This document shows positions 11,581 through 22,539 of a stretch of 64,000 bases of DNA, one piece after another. The position numbers were made by a program, and so were the translations under genes. This DNA is from Bryum argenteum (taxonomy: Eukaryota; Streptophyta; Bryopsida; Bryales; Bryaceae): NCBI GenBank assembly GCA_037043015.1, contig CM073328.1:12931495-12995494 (forward strand), given 5' to 3'. Below the pieces are notes generated by a model that was not told where the DNA came from, made no database searches, and worked only from the letters and a program-made list of their open reading frames with translations. Position 1 is the stretch's first letter; each line of letters opens with the position of its first letter.

Positions 11581-12438
11581 GATTGCGCTTGCGATCACTG
11601 TAAGCACACAAGATAAAAATACAAATGCAAGATAATTTAATACAAATGCAACAAAAGCACCTTGAAAGAGAGCAAGAAAACAAGACATTTGACCTCCTCA
11701 CTTCGATTAGGTCAACTGTATGAATCAAACGACAATATAGTTGTGCAAACACAGAACAGAGCAAGAGAGCGCAAGCAACAGAGCGCTGAGAGACGTCCGC
11801 AACATTGCTCTTTGCCAACTCACCAAGCTCTCCGCGGTGCCTTTGGAATTCTCTTATGCAAGCACGCGCCACCTTAGCCAAGAGCGTCCTCGCTAGCAGA
11901 AAGACGATATAAAAGGCGCGGCACCGGTCGCAACAACTTTACGGCCTCTTGCATGCGCCTTCTATTTTTAGCAAGAAGGCAAAAAGGGGTGCCCTAACGT
12001 TGGCGTTGGTCAAGATTGCATGTGCAAAGACCAAGAGCTTTTCAAAAGTGTCCAATTGTATAAGGACACAAATGTTCCAAAAGTATTTACATACTTTAAA
12101 TACCTAACTCTCAGAGCGTCAAGAGACAAGAGTTGTTGGATATTTTTATTTTATTTTTTAAACTTATCAAAAGCAAATCATAATTTGTAATTATGATAGA
12201 CTAAAACTTTATTGAATATTACAAAATAAAGGATGGTGAAGATTTTACTTGCAATTTCCTTTAGAATAAAACAAAAATTAAAGATGGGGTGATACATTTG
12301 CGTACTAAAAATGATTTCAGTACTTCAATTTATAGCAAAGAGAGGCATTATATGAGGAGTCAAGTCATTCATAACCAAGGCCTTATGGGGGCAAACATTG
12401 TCTCATACATGGGATTGCTCCATTTAAGAGATCTAAGT
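11047..12438. repeat. Inverted repeat, arm 1 (1.39 kb)
   Basis: This arm is nearly identical to the reverse complement of 15221-16613, with only scattered substitutions and a few short indels, concentrated near the 5'UTR and promoter. It contains the 5' part of exon 2, exon 1, the 5'UTR intron and the promoter of RWP-RK B, plus about 0.5 kb beyond. A 93-aa open frame at 12289-12570 starts in the arm and runs out of it; I judge it non-coding. The arm ends at about 11047 inside exon 2 (after codons PPAIALASP) and near 12438. Confidence 0.85.
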
Positions 12439-15220
12439 TACGCAAATGAAGCTAATGTTATCGGATGGTCTATGTCTCTTGGATGTTTGTATATATCTAA
12501 AAAAAGATTAATGACTTTTGAGGAGCTTGATGTCTTTTATCTAACATTGGATTTCAGTTCTCTTTGTTGAATTTATTAAATTCTGATTTTTGTGGTAGAT
12601 CTATCTTAAGTGTGAGGAATACACTCCATGGAATTTTGTGCAAGGGGTTTATTTATAGACTGACCTTCTTTCTTCTTTGAAATTAAGGACTATTTTAACT
12701 ATTTTAAAACCATTCTTGGTGCTAAGAAATTTTTTTCATGGTTTTTTTAGTTCAAAGAGGTGATTGAGATAAAGGAATTGAGATAAAGGAAAACAACTTT
12801 CTAGTTGGTAATTTTTTGATTGCAATATGTCTTCTAGTAGCATTTTCAATTCAAAATGAAAATGATGAAATTTTGTGATGAGTTTGAGTACTAATATATG
12901 ACTATCTTGCATCTATGAGACCTCATGACTAAAAATGTATCTCACATGATGTTAGATATGTCTACCACATGATTGTACGGCTGAGAGTGTGAAATCTGAG
13001 TTATTTGAGATTATGTTCTTTTTGCTACAAATGAGTAAAACCATTGAGGAGTTAAGAGCATACCCTTGCATTCTAAAAAACTACATTTGTTCTTAACCCC
13101 TAATTTTTTTGGTTTGTTTTAAGAGCTGAAATTTCAAAACCATAATTATTCTACCTCCAAAAGTGTGGCCACCAAAAATAAAATCTTCTCGCCTTTTCCA
13201 AACTTCCAACTCTAAGTTCTTGTAGTAATCCTATTATTAGACATTGATCCACGGTTTTCCTGAAGAATTTTTAAAACTTTGAAACTTGCTCCTATAAATT
13301 TTGAAGGCTACCCTTGCACTTGTGAAAGTTTTGACCTGGGGTCACTTGAAAATATGGGTGGAAATGTGTATATGAACATCTTAGGAAAAAAAAAGAAAAA
13401 ATCTTAAAATTAAAAAGTTTATTTCTCGCCGCCGAGAGTGTGAAAACTAAAATTTTCATTTAAAAACTCTTAAAGCGGAATTTGACATTGAACTATTTTT
13501 TATGCACACCTTGGAGTATGAACAGTATTCTATAAAAATCTTAGGAATTTTATTTATATTTTAACACCTCCATGTAGCCTATCCAACACAACAAGAAGCT
13601 TGTTGGGCCTTTAAGGATATATACAAGTTAGGAGTTAATTATGATAGATAGTCTTTTTAGATTTTTTATATTCAGTCTTGATGGAGGACATGGTTTGCAT
13701 ATAAGAATATTCATCAATGAGTGAAATTATGGCTGTGAGAAATTCCTAACTAAGTTTTATCTTTGCCTAAATATCATTAAATTTTTAAGAGTGGACTAGT
13801 TGTAAAGGCTGGACTTATAATGAAATATTGCTTCTTGTTTACAATACACATTCAAGGGTGTTGATAGATAATTAATTAAATATGGATAACGCTCTAGCTT
13901 ATAATACACATTTGAGTTAGATAAGATATAAGATATAATTTACCTATCAATTCTCAATCAAAAATACTATTGAAGATTTATAATTTGAAAGGTTTTGGTA
14001 GGTTACATATAGCATGTTTTTTGAAAAGACAAATTTTAATACAGATGTATTGTAAGTCTAATTGCAAATGGAATATAAAATTGGCCTTTTATTTTTCATT
14101 TTTCTTTTTGTTCTTAACCTCCAAAGTCCAAACAAACAAGAAAAGATTCTTTCTTAAGCAATTTGTATCAACCGATTGGATTAGTCCTTTGGACCTTTGA
14201 CGTTGCCCAACTCCTTGTAATCAATTTCTCTTTTATTCTGTGGTAACCATTTTTTGATTTTCTTCAAGAATTGCAAGCCACACCAATGTTTGAGCTTGAT
14301 TACATTGCTAAGTAAGATGAGAGAAAAATCAATTGAATAAAACCACCAATATTTAAGATCAATATACTACTCTATTCCAATATAAGGGACAAAAAAGTTG
14401 CTAAAATAATAAGACTGATTAGTCATAGTTTAATGAACAAATGTTATTAAAATTGATGATATACATAACGTAGTTCTCATTCTTAGAACCTTGTTAACAC
14501 AATCTTGGATTTTGATTCTTAGACATTTCTAATAGACTAGCAACAAGTCGGCTTAATGTAGCCAAAGAAGAGGGGTCCCTAATGTAGCACCTCTTTGAAC
14601 ACAAACCCTTTTATTGTTAAATGTACCTTTTATTTTCTCCATTTCTTAACCATGCCAAAAGTTCAAAAGTAATTGATGTCGAAGAATTCAAAAGTTTTTT
14701 ATGCTTCTCTAAGAGGCGAGTTGAAGCTTTCAAAAGTCAAGTGAACAAAATAAGAGTTTGGTAGGTAATGTAATGAGTACCTCAACTTTTGAGGGTCCTT
14801 CTATTGGAGACTTCGAGGCCTCTAGAAGGCGAGCCGCAAAAGGTGGCGGGTCATGTATCGAGTCCATTGAGAAAAGGAAAAGAGCTTATCTTGCTAAATA
14901 TAGTCACTCTGGTTCATTTGATATGCTCTAATTAATTTTGTAACCCTTTACGTTTATATTCATTTCTTTATACCATTGAAATAATTATAAGCTTAAGCAT
15001 TAGCTTTTGATTAAAGCAATGATTTTGGGTTTCTACAATGACAAGAGTGGTTGTATGTGTTTCTACTAACTAAGAATCTAATCTTATTACAAACACATAC
15101 AAACATTCTAATTTTCAAGAAACTTGTATATCAAAGAAATGTAAATGCTTCACGTTAGAATTCAAACCAATCATGGGATAAGCATAGCGAACCTTCCTCA
15201 TGTGACTTCAGACTTGTTCG
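12439..15220. other. Spacer of the inverted repeat, with piggyBac-like relics
   Basis: About 2.8 kb separate the arms. The part at about 12440-13010 resembles the 44260-44770 interior of the TTAA element at 43867 (shared TTTCTAGTTGGTAATTTTTT-like and CCTCATGACT segments). The part at about 13095-13600 is a diverged relative of the 29036-29722 element. From 13600 to 15220 I see no gene or named element; the DNA is AT-rich with short open frames only. Confidence 0.45.
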
Positions 15221-16613
15221 GTACCTTAAATCTCTTAAATGGAGCAATCCCATGTATGAGACAATGTTTGCCCCCATAAGGCCTTGGTTATGAATGACTT
15301 GACTCCTCATATAATGCCTCTCTTTGCTATAAATTGAAGTACTGAAATCATTTTTAGTACGCAAATGTATCACCCCATCTTTAATTTTTGTTTTATTCTA
15401 AAGGAAATTGCAAGTAAAATCTTCACCATCCTTTATTTTGTAATATTCAATAAAGTTTTAGTCTATCATAATTACAAATTATGATTTGCTTTTGATAAGT
15501 TTAAAAAATAAAATAAAAATATCCAACAACTCTTGTCTCTTGACGCTCTGAGAGTTAGGTATTTAAAGTATGTAAATACTTTTGGAACATTTGTGTCCTT
15601 ATACAATTGGACACTTTTGAAAAGCTCTTGGTCTTTGCACATGCAATCTTGACCAACGCCAACGTTAGGGCACCCCTTTTTGCCTTCTTGCTAAAAATAG
15701 AAGGCGCATGCAAGAGGCCGTAAAGTTGCGACCGGGCTGCCGCCCTTTTATATCGTCTTTCTGCTAGCGAGGACGCTCTTGGCTAAGGTGGCGCTGCTTG
15801 CATAAGAGAATTCCAGCACCCGCGGAGAGCTTGGTGAGTTGGCAAAGAGCAATGTTGCGACGTCTCTCAGCGCTCTGTTGCTTGCGCTCTCTTGCTCTGT
15901 TCCTGTGTTTGCACAACTATATTGTCGTTTGATTCATACAGTTGACCTAATCGAAGTGAGGAGGTCAAATGTCTTGTTTTCTTGCTCTCTTTCAAGGTGC
16001 TTTTGTTGCATTTGTATTAAATTATCTTGCATTTGTATTTTTATCTTGTGTGCTTACAGTGATCGCAAGCGCAATCATGGCACACATTTGCGATTGTCCA
16101 TACCATGTTCAGCCTCGCGGAAACAATCCGAAGAAAGGATTCAAGGTTTTGGTTGGAGAGAAGTACTTGAGCATCGCCGCAAACATCAAGACAATGGCCC
16201 TAGAGTTCCTTGTCATTGTTGAGGTACGTAGCGGTTCTATCCAAGTTGATTGCATAAAAGAACCGTAGCAGGAATGAGATGCTTTTGAAAGGAATGAAAT
16301 AACCCTAAACTTCAACCTAAAAGTACACAATAACAATATCGGCAACAAGTTGTGGGTGAATATGCTACAGTTATATATCTTGTTTGTGTGTGGCATGTGA
16401 AGGAACATGCACGTAGTATTGGATACATTGGGAAGAACGATGTTATTTCATCGTTTAGTATGATTTGGAGAGACGGGAGACGGGGTTTTTTTAATTTGGA
16501 CTGCAACCTCGGTGAACTGCACTCCATTCTCTCGGAAGGTGCCCAACTCGTGGCCAAGGTGACATCTAACCCACAAGGAGAATTACCACCGGCCATAGCC
16601 CTCGCCTCACCAC
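15221..16613. repeat. Inverted repeat, arm 2 (1.39 kb)
   Basis: This is the partner of arm 1. It carries the promoter, the 5'UTR intron (15834-16059), exon 1 and the first 70 or so codons of exon 2 of RWP-RK C. Similarity to B stops within exon 2 at about 16613, exactly where C begins to match the F type (PPVHGI). The high identity implies a recent inverted duplication or continuing gene conversion. Confidence 0.85.
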
Positions 16614-17894
16614 CTGTGCACGGGATCAATCGTCCAGGTGAGCTTGCTCCTGATGTGGAGGAGGGATTTCAAAGGGCGCCTACGGTTGCCGTGCCCGTGC
16701 ACAACAATGAGTGGAGCGACAGGGACATGCGAGCAATGGAAAGGATGGCCCAAGTTACACAGCTTGACACCAACCGGATGGAGAAAGAGTCGAGTATGCA
16801 CACTAATGCCGCTGTCCAAGAGCCTGCCCCCGACTTGATGGGGTCGGACTTGAACTTTTCCATGGATGCGGATGTTGCTGAGGATGCGGCTGATGAGACA
16901 GGGGCGGAGTCATCTAACGCCAGTAGTGCCGATGAGGTGCCGGAGGAGGCTAATGTGCCTGTAGAGGATGAGTATATTGTAAGAGCTTTGATGTAATCTT
17001 TGTCTCTTGAAGATGATGCATTTTTATTTCATCTTTCATGTGCCTAATCTACTTCTGATTTGTTTCTCCTTGTAATCCAGGTTCCACGGAAGAGGGACTT
17101 GCACCTTCCGCATAAGAGTGTGAGGTTAACAGATATGCAGCCCCACTGGCACCGGATGGGAGACATAGCTGCCGATAAGATGCAAATTTCTTATACGTCT
17201 CTTAAGAGAGCATGCAGACACCTCGGAATCAGAAAGTGGCCAGGCAGGCGGGTAAAACTTCTTGTAACTCTCTTTAGATCCAAACAACTCATATCTCAAT
17301 GAAGATGGTTGGTCTCATGAATCATAATCAGCCGCCGCATTGTGTGTTAGATGAAGAGCTCAAACTTCTATTGATCTAGATTCGATATTTTATATTGGAG
17401 TTATAATGTTGACAGGATTTGTTGTGCATTTGATTCCTAGGTGAGGGGTTTGGATAACGCTGTCGAAGTTATGGACATGGCCATCGGTAGGAATGAGATA
17501 CCGTATATAAGGAAGAGGTTGAAGAGGTTGGAGAAGAAAGTCAAGGTGCTTAAGAAGAAACAAGACGCACTTCGGAATGGTACACCGGCTCAAATCAGAG
17601 AAGTATTGGTAATCTATATATACACTTGCATTTCTATGTTGAGCAAGTAAATTTCTTTGAAATTTTAGAAAAAACCGTACTTTCATACAATTTATGATTG
17701 ATTGTGTCATGCAGGCATCTACTTTAGTGTCCAACCAAACATCGGACCTCGTCTACAGGGTGGCCAAAAGGATAGGTGTGGTCTATGAACCTCCACGGCG
17801 GGGTTATGGGAATGTTACCTCCTATGTGCGGGGCAAGCGGGCACACGGCCGTAACAACGTTGCCATGGAGGACTCTGACTATGAAGGATCCTAG
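16077..17894 (+). CDS. RWP-RK domain protein, copy C, chimeric (413 aa)
   Basis: Exons 16077-16223, 16403-16978, 17081-17251, 17441-17608 and 17715-17894, all phase 0 and GT-AG. A 5'UTR intron is likely at 15834-16059. Residues 1 to about 120 are nearly identical to B (inverted-repeat arm). From there the sequence follows F: EEGFQRAPTVAVPVHNNEWSD, an acidic stretch (DEVPEEANVPVEDEY), the RWP-RK motif in exon 3 (LTDMQPHWH, AADKM, LGIRKWPGRR), and a Lys-rich probable coiled-coil in exon 4 (KRLEKKVKVLKKKQDALRNG). The full C-terminus in exon 5 reads VYRVAKRIGVVYEPPRRG, then TSYVRG and MEDSDYEGS. It is the longest intact copy and the best family reference. It is likely a nuclear DNA-binding regulator; targets are unknown. 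Confidence 0.8.
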
Positions 17895-19332
17895 TTCAAG
17901 CATGACGAGTTAGAGTAGCATGTGAATCAAGAGTCATAAAGGGAACTAATGGTGCTCAAACTCCTACCCTTTGAAGAGTTTTGAGGTTACTATTTTAGTT
18001 GTTGTGGTGGTGATCCTTGATATGTTGGATTGCAAAGGCAGTTTGTTCTACATTTGCCTTCAATTTAAAATGATGATGAGTACATCTATCATTTTGTTTT
18101 GTTTATGTAGGTGTGTATAGAAGGTTTTGAGTTCAAACATATGCATTGTACAATCTCTTATATTGGTTTTGAGATTGGTTTGTGATAATGCAAATTCTAT
18201 TATCTTGTAAATTTTGTACAAAGTTACTTTGGTTGGTATGGTACACCTTTCATTTACTTTTGCAGATACAGTCTAGCATATTTAGAATACTCTTGTCAAA
18301 TGGGAGACTTATGGTTATTGTTTGTTTGAGTCCAAATTAGATGCATTTAAATTAAAAAATATATAATTTCAAGATTATAGCACAATATGTGAGATTTTGC
18401 AATCTTACTATAAGAGAACCTTACTTTAGTTTAAATGATCGATTGTATAGTTATTTTTTGTGAAAGGTTTTGTGTAGAATAGTTTAGACTCTAGTTTATC
18501 AATGGCGTTCACATATTTCATTTTGGATGGTATTTAACTTCTATGCTTGTACGTCAAATTGCATAAAGGGGTCTTGAAATAGCATCATTTATGGTACTAG
18601 TAAACCAACACTTGCAAAGTGTCATTTGCAAAGTGGGGCTTCTTTGAATCTAGAGTGGTATTTGTTTGAATGGTCATGTTAAAGAATGTGACAAATTTTA
18701 TACTTTTGAGGCTTCTAACATAAACTTACGGTGTGTTTGGCAATCCAATATAATATAAATATTGTGACTATTAGAGGACCTCCTATGAACCCAAAAACCT
18801 TCACCATTTAAGGAGACTTTTTGACAATAACTTCAATCAACAATGTCTTGGTTTCTTGAAGTTTAGTGGTTGAACAAACACTTTATTAGAGCCGATCCCA
18901 AACGGGCTTTAGTTCTCTTGAGTGGATCTTCAATTTGGAGATTTTAGGTGCCAAATATCAATGAGATCCAATGTCTTACAAAATCCAAGTGCCAAAGAAC
19001 ACATCTCAAAGAATTTATTAATAAGAGATGAGGACGCCAAGGAGAGGGTCTCAAGACACTGTCAAGGCTGCCCAACAAAGAAAGAGCAGCAATTACTTTG
19101 CTAGCGGTCATGCAGCAAGAGGAGCTATGAGTGATAGTTTCTCCGTAGGGGGATGATCAAGCGAGGATGTTGTAGGATCCAATGGAGTTGATCGAAGACC
19201 AGATAACCGTGAATTGGGATTGGACAACACTAGAACTGTCCGCTTTTGGCTTCGCACAAGCTCCACCAACGACTCTCACGGACGGGAACGTACGTGCCAT
19301 GTAGAAGAAAGTGACCGTGAACGAAGGCGCCC
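17895..19332. other. Intergenic DNA between C and the piggyBac element
   Basis: The 3' flank of C, AT-rich to about 18880. From about 18880 to 19330 composition is more balanced and one plus-strand stretch near 19180-19290 reads like coding sequence (MELIEDQITVNWDWTTLELS), but stops interrupt it on both sides and I recognise no family. It could be a decayed exon. Confidence 0.3.
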
Positions 19333-19891
19333 TTAACCCCTAAAGATCTAGGACCTCTAAATTGGCGTTTTGCTATTTTGGGCAGCCTAGATGAATAGGT
19401 TAAAAGTAATATTTTTGCCTAAATTTTTTAATGGGTGCTCCCTATACCGCAAAGTGTATGTGGTAAAATTTGCAGAGCCAAATTCCAATTTTTGAGTCTT
19501 CTACAACAATTCTTGGTTTGCGAGCCGAACTAGGGCAGTTTAAATTTAGTATTTTTTTGAGATTTTTTTTTGGAAATATGTTCATGACCAAATCACTACT
19601 TCAATACTACCTCTATCTATAGGATAAACGTCGAGTATCCACAGTCAGCCTTGCTACTACAGTATTGGGAAAGCCCTCTCTTAGAGGGTGGAATGTGGAT
19701 ATGCCGGTTGCATCTTCATGGTTGAGATGTTGTCAGATCTTTGTGTGTCATGCGTCGTATATCCATGATTGGATCTTCCCGTCATATGTCATCCGATATT
19801 GACAAGTTGCATAATGACTCCTTACAGGATCTCAAAGGAATCAAATTTGACTAATTTGATTACTAATTAATACTATGAAGTATTAATTACT

Positions 19892-21133
19892 ATGACTAAT
19901 TTGTATGCGGCATCTAATTTAAGTGAAGGTAGGACACGTGGGGGAAGTAAGTGGGTTAAATTGACTGTAAAGGAATTATTGAAGTTCTTTGGAGTTTTAA
20001 TGTTTATGGGCATAAAAAAATTGCCATGTGTTAGGTTACATTGGACAAAAAAATTCATAGACTTATTTAGAACCGACGCTATTAGGAAACATATGACTAG
20101 AAAACGTTTTGAGGATATTCTAAGATGTATACACTTAGTAGATAACAAAGATGTAAGTGTTGATAAAAATAGCCCACAATATAATAAATTGGCAAAAACC
20201 GAATGGTTAGTAGTGGAACATAACAAATTATGTAGTGATTATTATTTTCCTAAGCCAAATCTATGTATTGATGAGATGATGATTAAGTATACGGGAAAAT
20301 ATGCTCCAATTAAACAATATATGAAGGCTAAGCCCACGAAATATGGTGTGAAAATTTGGTGTCTTGCAAATTGTGATTCTAAGTATGTGCAGAAAATAGA
20401 GATTTATTGTGGAGCATGTGACTCTCAAGAAGAAGGGAATGTTGGTGGGAGAACGGTTTTGAATCTCATGAAAAGTTTAGAAGGTAAGGGTCACATTGTC
20501 ACTTGTGACAATTTTTTTACTTCTCCCACATTGTTTTGGCAATTGTTGGAGCAAGGTATATTTGCTACGGGAACTTGCAGGACGAATCGCATTGGTTGGC
20601 CTCAAGCCCTCACCAATACACCGACATCGGGAACCCGAGGACAATTGTGGTATCGGGTGCATGCTAGTGACAAAATGTGCGCTGTCACATGGTTTGATAA
20701 TAAACAGGTATGTTTACTTTCAACTGCTTGTAGTCCTATTGATTCCACAAAGTCTTTGTTTATTAGCCGTTGGCATGTAGGGGGTCACATCCAAATTCCC
20801 GCTTCTCCCGTTTTATTGCACTACCAACAACATATGCGTGGAGTAGATGTCCATGATCAATTGCGTGGTTATTATAGTTTGCAAAGACGTGATCATAAAT
20901 GGTGGCACAAAATTTTTTTTCACATCCTAGATCAATCGTTTTTGAATGCATTTATTTTGTATAAAATGGCTATGGTGCTTAGGGGAATAAAACCAATATC
21001 ACATTTAGAGTTTTATGTTCAAGTTGCTAAGGCCATGACTTACGAGCCAGAAAAGATGCTAACATGTATGCCAGGGGCCTCGGTGCCAAATCCAGGCAAG
21101 TTACAGAAGATGAAGATAGAAGATAGAAGATAG
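19892..21133 (+). CDS. piggyBac-family transposase (413 aa frame)
   Basis: DDE transposase of the DDE_Tnp_1_7 family, which cuts and pastes DNA at TTAA. Catalytic landmarks: CIDEMM (Asp 127), CDNFFTSP (Asp 206), and MRGVDVHDQLRGYYS (Asp 319 and Asp 322), with spacing close to known piggyBac enzymes. Start ATG 19892 is the first Met after an in-frame stop. Only about 126 residues precede the first Asp, fewer than the roughly 267 in the moth enzyme, so an N-terminal part is missing or lies in another exon. The frame ends at 21131-21133 in a GAAGATA-rich short repeat. The Cys-rich C-terminal domain follows in another frame (21144-21395). Confidence 0.88.
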   Translation: MTNLYAASNLSEGRTRGGSKWVKLTVKELLKFFGVLMFMGIKKLPCVRLHWTKKFIDLFRTDAIRKHMTRKRFEDILRCIHLVDNKDVSVDKNSPQYNKLAKTEWLVVEHNKLCSDYYFPKPNLCIDEMMIKYTGKYAPIKQYMKAKPTKYGVKIWCLANCDSKYVQKIEIYCGACDSQEEGNVGGRTVLNLMKSLEGKGHIVTCDNFFTSPTLFWQLLEQGIFATGTCRTNRIGWPQALTNTPTSGTRGQLWYRVHASDKMCAVTWFDNKQVCLLSTACSPIDSTKSLFISRWHVGGHIQIPASPVLLHYQQHMRGVDVHDQLRGYYSLQRRDHKWWHKIFFHILDQSFLNAFILYKMAMVLRGIKPISHLEFYVQVAKAMTYEPEKMLTCMPGASVPNPGKLQKMKIEDRR

Positions 21134-21143
21134 ATGAAGATAG

Positions 21144-21395
21144 AAACTCCGGTCCCTTTCTAAGGGGGCCGGCGTGAATGAAGTGTCTGTTCGTAATGCT
21201 AATATCCCGATAGCCACCGGACAAGGGGAAATTGGAAAAGGCAAGTTACACTATACCATGGCATGGTCCGGACATGAAACCCGTCGCCGACGTCATTGCG
21301 TTGTATGTAGGAAAGTTCAACAATTTTATTGTCCCACTTGCAATGTGGCAATTTGTATGGGAAATTGTTTCGTTATTCATCATTCAAAATATTGA
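21144..21395 (+). pseudogene. piggyBac C-terminal Cys-rich domain, out of frame
   Basis: This frame reads RRRRHCVVCRKVQQFYC, then CNVAICMGNCFVIHH, the pattern of the cysteine-rich zinc-binding C-terminal domain of piggyBac transposases. It lies directly downstream of the 413-aa frame but in a different frame. Slippage in the intervening GAAGATA repeat (21108-21142) is a simple explanation. Alternatively the two parts could be joined by splicing. As it stands the main frame lacks this end-binding domain. Confidence 0.7.
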
Positions 21396-22539
21396 GAACA
21401 ACTAGTTTGATTTTTATTTTTTTTGTATATGTAAATCTTTGAGATTTCATGAATAAAATAAACTACAAAATCTTTTATGGTGCTATTGTATTTTTTAGAT
21501 TATGATTTATGAGACTATATATCATTGGGCACTCATCCCACTCTCTCTCCCCCCCCATTAGTGAAAATTTTAGTCCTCATCTCAGGCCCATTCAGTCCTT
21601 CGCCCATTCAGTCCTTCGCCCATTCGGTCCTCCGTGAGTCATACTGCAAGAGAAAAAATAAAAAAGGAAAAAACAAAGGCAAGACAAGGCAAAAAAACAG
21701 AGGGGCTTGGAAAAAAATAGAGGGGCTTGGAAGGGGCTTGGAAGTTGCAGGTCCCATGCCCATGCCCGACCTCGCAGGTCCCAGCCCGCGCCCGTGTCTG
21801 GCTGCTCAATTCAACTCCAGGTTTGAAGCACGCCTTCTGCATCGAAGTCGCAGGCTGCCCCTGCTCCATAAAGTTCTCTTTTTTATTCCGGGTTGCCCGC
21901 CCAAGACTGTAAGGACCTTTAAGGGTTAAAACCAGGTGAGCATAAAACGGTGACGAGCAGGGTGAGGACCTGCGCATACACGTTTGAATGTTCATGGCCT
22001 TTGAGCAATCTTATTGTCGATCAGGCGAAGGGCATGGGTAAGAAGAATTCTATTGCCACCTCTGTTCATTCACTCAAATTCAATCGTGTAACTAAGTACA
22101 ATTAACTTACAAACGTACAACAACAACATGACTTGTTCATGTCTCATCTAAAACTTAAATGTGAAATCTTATGTGCGCTTCCAATTTCAAACATATTCAA
22201 TGGCACCTCACAAGACCAAGGAAAGATAACCCATCTTCATTCAAAAATCTACAATCCCACATACGAAAAATGTTCTCAATGCAGAAATTTAAACTTTGCC
22301 TTCCGCAAGAGTATAATTAGCTATCATGAAATTGTTCATCTCTTCTTGGACTGATTAGATGATCACTCCTCCCAGTACCTGCTATTTGGACTCATTCTAA
22401 CCGGAGTCGGACTTCCACCCCTCATCGAAGTCCTCCATGTCCACGCCACAGGCACCCGCGTAACCCCATGCCCACAATTGGAACGGAGGTAAGGTTGCCA
22501 CGGGCTTGCCATGCAGGCAACAAGATCACATGTGTGAAA

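Larger units (their letters stand above)
19333..21929 (+). mobile_element. piggyBac DNA transposon, 2.6 kb
   Basis: The element is bounded by TTAA at both ends (19333-19336 and 21926-21929), the piggyBac target duplication. Terminal inverted repeats read CCCCTAAAGATCTAGGACC on the left and, reverse-complemented, CCCTTAAAGGTCCTTACAG on the right. It carries one transposase gene. The 5' non-coding part (19337 to about 19600) is shared, inverted, with the short element at 29036-29722. Three copies of an 18-bp unit (CAGTCCTTCGCCCATT core) lie near 21590-21630. DNA to the right (from 21934) is the 3' flank of D and resembles 30868 onwards near E, which fits an insertion beside that flank. Confidence 0.88.

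Noticed and set aside
12289-12570. 93-codon frame (MIHLRTKNDF) present in both inverted-repeat arms as a possible gene
   Set aside because: The two copies share only the part inside the arm and then diverge completely at the arm edge; no splice or family support.
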